Origin: Pseudomonadota bacterium
Lineage (GTDB): Bacteria; Pseudomonadota; Gammaproteobacteria; Arenicellales; Arenicellaceae
NCBI GenBank assembly: GCA_018660405.1
Contig: JABJKL010000021.1
Span: forward strand, 1-8,876
DNA: 8,876 nt
Direction: 5' to 3'
Shown: positions 1 through 6,424 of the stretch, in pieces
Layout of the letters: each line of letters starts with the position of its first letter
How positions within the stretch are numbered: position 1 is the first letter of the stretch
Translations under genes and position numbers: made by a program
Notes under the pieces: model-generated
Databases searched by the model: none
Told to the model about the DNA's origin: nothing
What the model saw: only the letters and a program-made list of their open reading frames with translations

Positions 1-2019
1 GGCAGTGGTTTTATCCATAATCGCTTGCTGTAAAAAGGCTTGAGCCACATCACTAGCCTCAACCTCTTTGCCTAGCAAGTTGCCTGAAAGATACTCACTT
101 TCTGACAAACCACGCGCGCTGGACCGGGTATTGATCATCTCATCTGTCAACAGGCCGCTGCGAATACGGTCAGCATTCACAGCGTTTGATCGTATACCAT
201 AGCGTCCATTTTCAAGAGCATACTGGCGAGACAAAAAAAGCGTTGCGGCTTTCGGCAGTCCGTAGGCACAAAAATTCTCACCGGGGTTAACCGCTTGTTT
301 GGAGGCATTAAACAGCAGCACGCCACCGGTGCCTTGCGCACGCATAATCCGCACCGCTTGCTGTGCCATCAGCTGATGCGAGAAAAAATTTAGCTCGAAA
401 CTCTTTCTCAAAACGACTTCATCCAGGTCAGCCGCCGCACCTTGCCAACTCTCGGGCGCGCCACCCGCATTTGATACCAAAATGTCGATACCCCCAAACA
501 CTCTGCATATCTGATCGAAGGCTTGCCGCACTTGCATAGCATCCGTCACGTCGCAGGCCAAACCAAGCGCGTTACCACCGATATCATCACAAACCCGCTT
601 TGCCGCGGGGCCATCCAAATCGAGTACCACGATTTCGGCTCCTTGCTCGGCAAACAAACGTGCTGTCGCTTGGCCGATCGTACCCCCCCCACCTGAAATG
701 ACTGCGACTTGCCGCTGCAGCGGTTTTGCCTGCCCTTTACCCAACTTGGCCTGTTCCAGTGACCAATACTCCATATCGAATAGGTCTGCATCTCCAAGCG
801 CCTCATAACTACCGACCTGCTCTGCATCAAGTACCGTAGCAACAGAAATCTCCGCCAAATCCGCTGCAACACCGGCTGCTTTTTTAGACGTCCCCAAACC
901 AAATAAACCCACACCAGGCACCAAAACCACTCTCGGGAATGGATCCAGTGCTGTTTTTGGTGGATCTTGGGCGGCGTTATTTGCCTCAAAGTAAGCTTGA
1001 TATTCCTCAACATAACGGACAACGGCTGCGTCCAGCTCAGTCGAAAACACGTCTAAACTCTCGCTCTTTGGAAGCGGGCAAATTAGCGGCTTGTTCTTGG
1101 TGCGAATAATGTGATCGGGAGTAATAACCCCGCGCGTCGCGTAATCCGCAAGCTTCTTGCCATTAACCCATTGTTTTATTTGTTCAGAGTCACGGTACTC
1201 CAAAATTAAACGATGTTTATCATCTCTACCCGCGCAGGCACCACGAATGATTGGCGCTACCTCCGAAACCGAAGCAACATTTGATGGGACTTTCAATGGC
1301 ACTATCCGAACAGCAAAACTTTTTGACGATTGTTTGGCGATGTGCCGCTCAGCTCGATCCACCAAATCGATCATCCGCTCGTATGAATCCTGGGCCGACT
1401 CAGCAAAAGTAAAAATGCCGTGCTTATGTAAAATCACTCCAAGCACTTTGGGCTTCGCCTCCCAAACATCAGCAACTACTTTTGCTAGCTCAAAACCGGG
1501 CATTACGAACGGCACGACAGAGGCGTCTTCGCCGTAGATCTCCTGACAGAGCTCTATGCCGTTGGGTTGATTAGTCAACGACAGCACCGCGCAAGCGTGG
1601 GTGTGATCAACAAACTTATGCGGCAAATACGCGTGTAATAAAGTCTCGACCGACGGATTTGGAGAGGCCGAATCCAACAGGTTTTGCCGTTGAAAGTTCA
1701 CCATGTCTTCGTCAGACAAAGTTTCACGCTCGCGCATTCGCAATAACGGTTTGATCCGAACTGCCGGTAAACCAGCAGGTTCGAGGGTATCCAAATCCCA
1801 ACCACTACCCTTGACGCACAACACCTCGGTCGGATCACCGACAAAATCGTTAACCACGGTTTTAACCGAGGTGTTTCCTCCGCCGTGAATAACCAGCTTT
1901 GGATCTGCTCCTAGCAAACGAGAAGTATATACGCGCAATGCGATGTCCTGGTTGATGCCCTGATGGGCGTATTCATCAACCATATTTTTCGCAAGTTTAT
2001 TATCCCAATTGCTTTTCAT
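1..2019 (-). CDS. Bifunctional class II aldolase / short-chain dehydrogenase (3' end beyond window)
   Basis: One uninterrupted frame of 673 codons runs off the left edge. Proteins of this family are about 680-700 residues, so only some 20 C-terminal residues are missing. Residues 1 to about 400 are a class II (zinc) ketose-1-phosphate aldolase: a GGGNTS phosphate-binding loop at 46-51, catalytic Glu125 in PSVETLLHA, zinc ligands His139 and His141 (HTH), and His200 in HKHG. Residues about 434-673 are an SDR domain: nucleotide loop SGGGGTIG at 442-449, Asp467 after strand 2 (suggests NAD preference), NAGG at 517, and a Ser573/Tyr586/Lys590 triad with the usual 13-residue Ser-Tyr spacing. Known relatives (Bacillus YuxG/RhaEW, rhizobial RhaD) cleave rhamnulose-1-phosphate and oxidise lactaldehyde. 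No rhamnose gene is visible here; the gene follows a purine nucleoside phosphorylase by 38 bp, probably as one operon. Its ketose-1-phosphate substrate is therefore open. ATG at 2019 has a purine-rich AGAGAG upstream. Confidence 0.93.
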   Translation of the reverse strand, partial: MKSNWDNKLAKNMVDEYAHQGINQDIALRVYTSRLLGADPKLVIHGGGNTSVKTVVNDFVGDPTEVLCVKGSGWDLDTLEPAGLPAVRIKPLLRMRERETLSDEDMVNFQRQNLLDSASPNPSVETLLHAYLPHKFVDHTHACAVLSLTNQPNGIELCQEIYGEDASVVPFVMPGFELAKVVADVWEAKPKVLGVILHKHGIFTFAESAQDSYERMIDLVDRAERHIAKQSSKSFAVRIVPLKVPSNVASVSEVAPIIRGACAGRDDKHRLILEYRDSEQIKQWVNGKKLADYATRGVITPDHIIRTKNKPLICPLPKSESLDVFSTELDAAVVRYVEEYQAYFEANNAAQDPPKTALDPFPRVVLVPGVGLFGLGTSKKAAGVAADLAEISVATVLDAEQVGSYEALGDADLFDMEYWSLEQAKLGKGQAKPLQRQVAVISGGGGTIGQATARLFAEQGAEIVVLDLDGPAAKRVCDDIGGNALGLACDVTDAMQVRQAFDQICRVFGGIDILVSNAGGAPESWQGAAADLDEVVLRKSFELNFFSHQLMAQQAVRIMRAQGTGGVLLFNASKQAVNPGENFCAYGLPKAATLFLSRQYALENGRYGIRSNAVNADRIRSGLLTDEMINTRSSARGLSESEYLSGNLLGKEVEASDVAQAFLQQAIMDKTTA

Positions 2020-2057
2020 TTTGACTCTCTTAATCCTTGCACAAGGTTCTCGATACG

Positions 2058-2882
2058 TTAATTTTCCGCCAACAAGGTTTCGATTATTTTTGATATTTCA
2101 GCGCCTGCGACCGCAGCATTGGCAAGCACCTGTTCGATTGTATCTGCCTGCTGCTCCGGACCTCCGGTAGCGACGTTAGTAATCGCTGACAAGCCCAACA
2201 CGTCCAAACCGCAGTGATTTGCGGCAATCACCTCCAGAACCGTGGACATCCCAACCGCATCCGCGCCGACCGACCTTAAATATCTGCGTTCAGCGGATGT
2301 TTCCAGCGATGGACCCATCACACCCACATAAACCCCCTGGCGAATATCCGGATTATTCTGCACCACGGTTTGCCGAAGATTCGCCACATAGGCGCTAGAC
2401 ATATCGGGAAACCTGAGCCCAACCGTTTCGTCATTGGAACCGATCAACGGGTTCAGTCCCGTTAAGTTAATGTGATCCGTGATCAGCATCACGTCTCCGG
2501 GATTGTAGTCGGAATTCAAACCTCCGGCCGCGTTGGTAATAATCAGTGTTTTTACGCCTAGTTTTGCCATCAAATAAACAGGCCGCACAACGTCTTGTGC
2601 CGACCAACCCTCATAGGGGTGTAAACGGCCGTCAGCAATGACGACACGTTTCGACTGATACCGCCCGCAAATTAGTTTTCCGGCATGTCCGGGAGCACTC
2701 GTCACGGAAAATCCAGGTAATTCTGAGTAAGCGAAGCATTGCTGTGCGTCGACCTTTTCCGTTAAACCACTCAGACCGCTGCCGAGAATAATGCCGACCT
2801 CTGCAATATTGGCTTGTTTAGCATTGAGCAGAGTCGCTATCTTTTGTGCAGCAGTCGCTACTTGAACGTGATATTCAGACAT
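2058..2882 (-). CDS. Purine nucleoside phosphorylase, trimeric type, 6-oxopurine-type active site
   Basis: A 274-residue protein of the trimeric PNP family, which splits a purine nucleoside with phosphate into base and ribose-1-phosphate in the cytoplasm. Visible signatures (numbered from ATG 2882): phosphate loop GSG at 34-36, PGHAG from 64, GRLHPYEG at 85-92 (Arg86, His88), NAAGG at 117-121, GPSLET with Glu194, Met212 in GMST, and Asn236 in AITNVA. Glu194 and Asn236 match the human PNP residues Glu201 and Asn243 that read 6-oxopurines. Methylthioadenosine phosphorylases carry Asp at the Asn position, so hypoxanthine or guanine nucleosides are the likelier substrates. I chose ATG 2882 because GGA lies 6 nt upstream; a TTG two codons earlier (2888) is the alternative. 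It is the first gene of a leftward pair with the aldolase/dehydrogenase and is divergent from the cupin-isomerase pair. Confidence 0.93.
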   Translation of the reverse strand: MSEYHVQVATAAQKIATLLNAKQANIAEVGIILGSGLSGLTEKVDAQQCFAYSELPGFSVTSAPGHAGKLICGRYQSKRVVIADGRLHPYEGWSAQDVVRPVYLMAKLGVKTLIITNAAGGLNSDYNPGDVMLITDHINLTGLNPLIGSNDETVGLRFPDMSSAYVANLRQTVVQNNPDIRQGVYVGVMGPSLETSAERRYLRSVGADAVGMSTVLEVIAANHCGLDVLGLSAITNVATGGPEQQADTIEQVLANAAVAGAEISKIIETLLAEN

Positions 2883-2907
2883 ATACAATCCATAGAGAGT
2901 AGCGCGC

Positions 2908-2913
2908 TATAAT
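2908..2913 (+). promoter_or_regulatory. Candidate -10 box (TATAAT) for the cupin-isomerase pair, overlapping a divergent -10
   Basis: A perfect TATAAT on the + strand lies 41 bases before the cupin start. On the - strand the overlapping hexamer TATTAT (2909-2914) matches the consensus at 5 of 6 bases and would serve the phosphorylase-aldolase pair. Neither has a convincing -35 box at 16-18 bp, so an activator or an unusual upstream element may be needed. The assignment rests on sequence alone. Confidence 0.45.
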
Positions 2914-2954
2914 AGCCGTTTTAATAAGGCGCAAAAAGCCGGATTCGGATTCAG

Positions 2955-3347
2955 ATGCGTGATATTTTTTTTGGCCTGCTCGAACATTCAGGCGAAACTG
3001 AAAGACATTGGATTGAAGAAGGTTGTTTCATTCAGGAAATATTAAACCATCCTGAAGCAAAAACTTCACTTGCCCGAGCCTGGGTGCCTGGCAGAAAGAA
3101 AACCTCCTGGCACTCCGTGGCGGTACACGAATGCTATCTAATCGAATCGGGCCATGGCTTGGTGGAGCTTGATTATCAAACTGGCTTTAACGTTTCAGCC
3201 GGTGATAATGTATCGATTCTGCCACACACACCTCAGCGAATTTGCAATACAGGCGATCAGGAATTAGTCTTTCTATGCCTGTGCGCACCGCGTTTCACGC
3301 CCGAAGGCTATCAGCTCCTTGAGGGCACCTCTATTAATTCTGGATAA
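2955..3347 (+). CDS. Small single-domain cupin protein next to an MtnA-family isomerase
   Basis: A 130-residue protein with one cupin barrel and no signal peptide. Motif 1 is degenerate: His53 and His58-Glu59 precede YLIESGHG (61-68). Motif 2 runs from GDNVSILPHTPQRICN (83-98), where Gln94 stands in the usual histidine region. The end LCLCAPRFTPEGY is typical of a widespread cupin_2 group of unassigned function that often ends in 'CTPRF.PE.YE'. The metal may be held by fewer or other ligands than in a standard cupin. The gene ends 7 bp before the isomerase start, so the two are surely cotranscribed. A cupin in Rhodospirillum rubrum acts in methylthioadenosine recycling (1-methylthioxylulose-5-phosphate methylsulfurylase), but that route needs a RubisCO-like protein not seen here. 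A sugar-phosphate-binding or isomerising role is inference. ATG 2955 follows a GGATTC tandem duplication and has only a weak ribosome-binding site. Confidence 0.85.
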   Translation: MRDIFFGLLEHSGETERHWIEEGCFIQEILNHPEAKTSLARAWVPGRKKTSWHSVAVHECYLIESGHGLVELDYQTGFNVSAGDNVSILPHTPQRICNTGDQELVFLCLCAPRFTPEGYQLLEGTSINSG

Positions 3348-3354
3348 GTGGACA

Positions 3355-4449
3355 ATGAAAGTAGACGGTAAACACTATCGCACTATTTGGCCATCGAAGA
3401 CCGGTCAGACGGTTGAAATTATAGATCAGACGCGTTTACCGTTCGAGTTCAAAATCGTCGAACTGGCGAACCTCGACGATGCGGTGAACGCCATCGCAGA
3501 TATGCTGGTGCGTGGCGCACCCTTGATTGGCGCAACCACCGCCTGGGGCATCTGGCTGGCAATGTTGGCAGATGGCAGCGACACGAGCCTGAAACAAGCA
3601 CTCGATAAATTGAGGAACGCGCGCCCAACCGCGGTAAATTTGAGCTGGGCGTTGGCACAAATGAGTACCGCACTGAAACCTTTAAAGCCGGAAGACCGCA
3701 GCGCGGCCGCCTATGCGCGGGCACTGGAAATCACCGAAAACGATGTAATACTATGCTCATCTATTGGTGATCACGGTAGCCAACTAATATCAGATACTCA
3801 TGCAGCTAAAGGTAATGATGAGCCAATCAACATACTAACCCATTGCAATGCGGGTTGGCTGGCGACGGTTGATTGGGGCACCGCTCTGGCACCCATTTAT
3901 AAAGCACACGATGCGGGGATCCCGGTCCATGTATGGGTCGATGAAACCCGACCTCGCAGCCAGGGTAATTTTTTAACCGCATGGGAACTTCAGCACCATG
4001 GTGTGCCAAACACAGTCATTGTTGATAATGCGGGCGGCCACCTGATGCAAAATGGCGAGGTCGACATGTGCATTGTTGGAACCGACCGTACGACGGCTAG
4101 CGGGGATGTGTGTAATAAAATTGGCACTTATCTGAAAGCGCTCGCAGCGCACGATAATAATATTCCATTCTATGTCGCCGCTCCATCACCATCCATTGAC
4201 TGGACGATTAGCGATGGGCTGGCCGAAATCACCATCGAGCAAAGAGATCACCGAGAGATTTCCCACATTGCTGGCAAACTAAACAACGACTCGCTGGCAA
4301 CAGTGCAAGTCGTACCAGACAACTGTAGTACTCGTAACGATGCATTTGACGTCACCCCTGCCAGGTTCATATCGGGTATCATCACTGAGCGAGGAATATG
4401 TGCTGCAAATCAACGCGCATTGTCCACTATGTTTCCGGAGCACGCGTGA
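3355..4449 (+). CDS. mtnA: MtnA-family aldose-1-phosphate isomerase (methylthioribose-1-phosphate isomerase-like)
   Basis: A 364-residue protein, the usual length for MtnA, which converts 5-methylthioribose-1-phosphate to the ribulose-1-phosphate. Hallmarks: N-terminal YRTIW (8-12), RGAP at 53-56, the catalytic Cys164 in LTHCNAGWLA, the catalytic Asp244 in VGTDR followed by GDVCNKIGTY (250-259), YVAAPSPSID (273-282) and C-terminal FDVTPARFISGIITERG (331-347). All active-site positions I can place are intact, so it should be an active isomerase. The preferred start is ATG 3355; a TTG at 3319 would extend it by 12 residues into the cupin gene and would not match the family N-terminus. No downstream methionine-salvage gene (mtnB, mtnC, mtnD, mtnK) is in view; its neighbours are a 6-oxopurine-type phosphorylase and a ketose-1-phosphate aldolase. 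The true substrate may be ribose-1-phosphate or a 5-deoxy/5-methylthio analogue. Confidence 0.93.
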   Translation: MKVDGKHYRTIWPSKTGQTVEIIDQTRLPFEFKIVELANLDDAVNAIADMLVRGAPLIGATTAWGIWLAMLADGSDTSLKQALDKLRNARPTAVNLSWALAQMSTALKPLKPEDRSAAAYARALEITENDVILCSSIGDHGSQLISDTHAAKGNDEPINILTHCNAGWLATVDWGTALAPIYKAHDAGIPVHVWVDETRPRSQGNFLTAWELQHHGVPNTVIVDNAGGHLMQNGEVDMCIVGTDRTTASGDVCNKIGTYLKALAAHDNNIPFYVAAPSPSIDWTISDGLAEITIEQRDHREISHIAGKLNNDSLATVQVVPDNCSTRNDAFDVTPARFISGIITERGICAANQRALSTMFPEHA

Positions 4450-4460
4450 ATCAACCCTTA

Positions 4461-4482
4461 ATGTGCACTTTTTTATACACAT
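4461..4482. promoter_or_regulatory. Inverted repeat ATGTGCA-N8-TACACAT upstream of the ABC genes
   Basis: Two 7-bp arms with 6 of 7 matching bases flank an AT-rich 8-bp spacer, 15 bp before the ABC ATPase start. The symmetry and position fit a dimeric repressor site, for instance of a GntR-type regulator as often found with this kind of ABC unit. No such regulator gene is in the window. It could also be chance in an AT-rich gap. A TATACA within the repeat (4474-4479) could be a -10 box, without a clear -35. Confidence 0.35.
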
Positions 4483-4497
4483 AAAGTCGATACTCAA

Positions 4498-5382
4498 ATG
4501 AACCAGAACGGTCAACTACTTTCCATTGACAATGTATCGAAACGCTATGGTTCGACACAGGCGCTTGAAAATGTAAGCCTGAATATTTCTTCTGGCGAAG
4601 TGGTAGGGCTCATCGGCCCGAATGGTGCGGGCAAATCAACTTTACTCAAGGCCGCGCTTGGCCTGCTAAGAGTTAAGGGAAATATCACAACCGCCGGGCG
4701 CAAACCAACATCAGAACGCACAAAAATGTTGACCATGGTTAGTTATATAAGTGACGTGGCCACACTGCCGGAGTGGATTTCGGTCAAGCGGTTGCTCGAA
4801 TACATGCAGGGCGTCCACACAGAATTCGACCTAAGCAAAACGACAACTTATCTGCAACGGACTGAGGTTACGTTAAAGCATAAAGTTAACCAGCTATCGA
4901 AGGGCATGAAGGTCCAATTGCACCTTGCACTGATTCTTGGTATGGATGCAAAACTGTTAGTGCTGGACGAACCTACTTTGGGCCTGGATATCATTCATCG
5001 AACGGGTTTCTATCAAAGCCTGATCAATGATTACTTCGACCCACAACGCAGCGTGCTGATCACCACCCACCAGGTCGAAGAAATCGAAGATATACTCACA
5101 CGACTGGTGTTTATCAACAGCGGTAAAATCACGCTGGACATCACGGTCGCTGACATAGAAAAGCAATTTTTTGCAATTGATCTAGCTGCCGATGACCGTA
5201 CCGCGGCGGCTGGAGCCATATATGAATACAGCACCCCGAGTACCCGCAGCCTGATTTACAACAACACCCCAGACCAGGCGGTCTCTTCATTAGGCAAAAC
5301 GAGAACCCCCAGCTTCACCGAGCTATTCTTGGCGTACAACCGAATTGATCAGAACCAAAAATCGGCTGAAGGAAATAGTTAA
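4498..5382 (+). CDS. ABC transporter ATP-binding protein (ABC-2 exporter type)
   Basis: A 294-residue nucleotide-binding subunit that would power the adjacent membrane protein. Walker A GPNGAGKST is at 40-48, the signature LSKGM (in place of LSGGQ) at 133-137, Walker B LLVLDE at 153-158, the D-loop LGLD at 161-164 and the switch His191 in ITTHQ. The Q-loop glutamine is missing: YISDVATLPEW (83-93) has Asp86 where most homologues have Gln. LSKGM and the Q-loop change recall YtrB-like ATPases with reduced or specialised activity. About 80 residues follow the core and have no motif I recognise. The stop codon overlaps the permease start by one base (TAATG), so translation is coupled. The gene starts 48 bp after mtnA, possibly from its own promoter in that gap. 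The substrate cannot be read from the sequence. Confidence 0.93.
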   Translation: MNQNGQLLSIDNVSKRYGSTQALENVSLNISSGEVVGLIGPNGAGKSTLLKAALGLLRVKGNITTAGRKPTSERTKMLTMVSYISDVATLPEWISVKRLLEYMQGVHTEFDLSKTTTYLQRTEVTLKHKVNQLSKGMKVQLHLALILGMDAKLLVLDEPTLGLDIIHRTGFYQSLINDYFDPQRSVLITTHQVEEIEDILTRLVFINSGKITLDITVADIEKQFFAIDLAADDRTAAAGAIYEYSTPSTRSLIYNNTPDQAVSSLGKTRTPSFTELFLAYNRIDQNQKSAEGNS

Positions 5383-6239
5383 TGAACCGCTACGTTACCC
5401 TTATAAAGCGCGAACTTTGGGAGCACACCAGCCTGTTCAGACTCCCCGCCATCTTCTATCTGATTGTGGTACTTGGCAACCTTATAGTCGGCAACTTGTT
5501 CCAGTACGTCGAATACGCACCGAATAACATACAACAAGGAATGTTTCGCGGCGCTTTCGGCACCGTTAATTCCGTCGCATTTATCGCCTTTGTATTTCTC
5601 GCCGCTTTTTATCTGCTCGACTGCCTGTACACCGAACGAAAAGACCGTAGCATTTTATTTTGGCGTTCGCTTCCAGTCTCCGACACCGAAACTGTGTTAA
5701 TAAAATTATTTACTGCAGTCGTCGTTATACCGGCGATCCTGTGGCTAACCCTGATTAGCGCCCATATTACGACGTTGATTCTGCAGAGCGTATTGGACAC
5801 CAGCGAAGCCAATAACTTTTTAGGCGTAATCAGCCTTGGTAGCTACTGGTTGAACCTTGCCGCGGTTCTTTTGATCACCATGCTGTGGAGCCTTCCACTG
5901 CTAAGCTGGTTGATGTTTTGCTCCTCCTGGAGTAGCCGAACGCCGTTGTTAACCGTGATCGCCATTCCCATCGTCGTGGCGCTGGTTGACGTGCTGTTAC
6001 CGTTTGATCTGAATCTGGGAAGCCATATGTTGTCCCGTCTTCCATTTGGCTTTGGTAATCAAGGCGGTGCCTCCGACCCGTTACTGGGTATAAACGCACT
6101 CACCATAGCCCATTCGAGCGTCCTATCAAGCAGTATCGTTGCAGTACTCTCACGTCTGGATTTGTGGTTGGGGTTACTGGTTTCAGCCGTCCTCATCACC
6201 TTGACCATCCAGGTTCGTCGTTGGCGAGATGCTTCATGA
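5382..6239 (+). CDS. ABC-2 family transporter permease, six membrane segments
   Basis: A 285-residue integral membrane protein. Hydrophobic segments lie at about residues 21-40, 61-83, 105-134, 155-180, 187-208 and 258-278. The loop between segments 2 and 3 has the typical ABC-2 pattern YTERKDRSILFWRSLPVSD (83-101), which probably contains the coupling helix that meets the ATPase. The protein would form the membrane channel, likely as a dimer, with the ATPase encoded just upstream. AAGGAAA lies 7 bases before the ATG, and the start overlaps the previous stop, so the two subunits are made together. This class exports lipids, antibiotics, bacteriocins or cell-envelope compounds, or acts in stress sensing. 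No substrate gene lies beside it, so none is assigned. Confidence 0.92.
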   Translation: MNRYVTLIKRELWEHTSLFRLPAIFYLIVVLGNLIVGNLFQYVEYAPNNIQQGMFRGAFGTVNSVAFIAFVFLAAFYLLDCLYTERKDRSILFWRSLPVSDTETVLIKLFTAVVVIPAILWLTLISAHITTLILQSVLDTSEANNFLGVISLGSYWLNLAAVLLITMLWSLPLLSWLMFCSSWSSRTPLLTVIAIPIVVALVDVLLPFDLNLGSHMLSRLPFGFGNQGGASDPLLGINALTIAHSSVLSSSIVAVLSRLDLWLGLLVSAVLITLTIQVRRWRDAS

Positions 6240-6249
6240 GCAGTTTTTT
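6230..6249 (+). terminator. Weak terminator candidate at the end of the permease gene
   Basis: TGCT (6230-6233) and AGCA (6239-6242) can pair around a five-base loop that includes the stop codon, and six T follow at 6244-6249. The stem is only 4 bp, so intrinsic termination here would be weak. Stronger structure follows downstream. Confidence 0.25.
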
Positions 6250-6260
6250 CTAGTTCATAT

Positions 6261-6277
6261 GGCAGTAACTCACTGCC
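6261..6277. other. Perfect 6-bp hairpin in the convergent intergenic region
   Basis: GGCAGT (6261-6266) and ACTGCC (6272-6277) form a perfect 6-bp stem with loop AACTC. No T tract follows on either strand, so it is not a classical intrinsic terminator. It lies between two converging genes and could help stop transcription or protect an mRNA end. Confidence 0.4.
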
Positions 6278-6295
6278 GTTCCGGCTAATCTAAAA

Positions 6296-6402
6296 ACATG
6301 GATTCGTCGGGTACCAGAAAGACCATCGCCAGCAGGGAGCTGGCGTTGAGCCTCCATGGATGGATTCACGGCGTGTCACACTGGTATTTGGCGAATCCAT
6401 GT
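6296..6402. repeat. 107-bp palindromic repeat element (REP/MITE-like)
   Basis: The 21-bp ends (6296-6316 and 6382-6402) are inverted copies of each other with 17 of 21 bases matching, the outermost 11 without a mismatch. Inside, CGCCAGC (6327-6333) and GCTGGCG (6339-6345) form a perfect 7-bp stem with loop AGGGA, extendable to 10 pairs with one mismatch. The central CCATGGATGGATTCACGGCGTG stretch (about 6354-6375) has the flavour of dispersed palindromic repeats in gammaproteobacterial genomes and carries a further copy of ATGGATTC. I see no open reading frame and no clear target-site duplication. It sits between converging genes, the usual place for such repeats. The structure is seen directly; membership of a genome-wide family is inference from one copy. 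Confidence 0.65.
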
Positions 6403-6424
6403 CTCGAACTATGATTGGACCAAA

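Noticed and set aside
683..690. Run of eight C suspected of marking a frameshift
   Set aside because: As a frameshift in this sequence it fails: the dehydrogenase motifs on both sides are in one frame with correct spacing. Kept only as a variability candidate.
546..1022. 158-codon open frame on the minus strand
   Set aside because: It is a shifted frame inside the aldolase-dehydrogenase gene. The frame one base away holds the conserved SDR motifs without interruption, and this one gives a protein of no recognisable character.
1157..1537. 126-codon open frame on the plus strand
   Set aside because: It is antisense to the aldolase domain, with no family motif and no ribosome-binding site.
1..2019. 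Naming the gene rhaD or rhaE
   Set aside because: The family includes rhamnose enzymes, but no rhamnose gene is in the window and the neighbours point to nucleoside sugars, so no symbol was given.
2035..2046. CCTTGCACAAGG palindrome between the phosphorylase and the aldolase
   Set aside because: Only 5-bp arms around a 2-base centre, too tight to fold as a hairpin, and with no T tract. Not reported as a terminator.
3319..3354. Longer MtnA start at TTG 3319
   Set aside because: The added 12 residues overlap the cupin gene, and the family N-terminus (YRTIW) fits the ATG at 3355.
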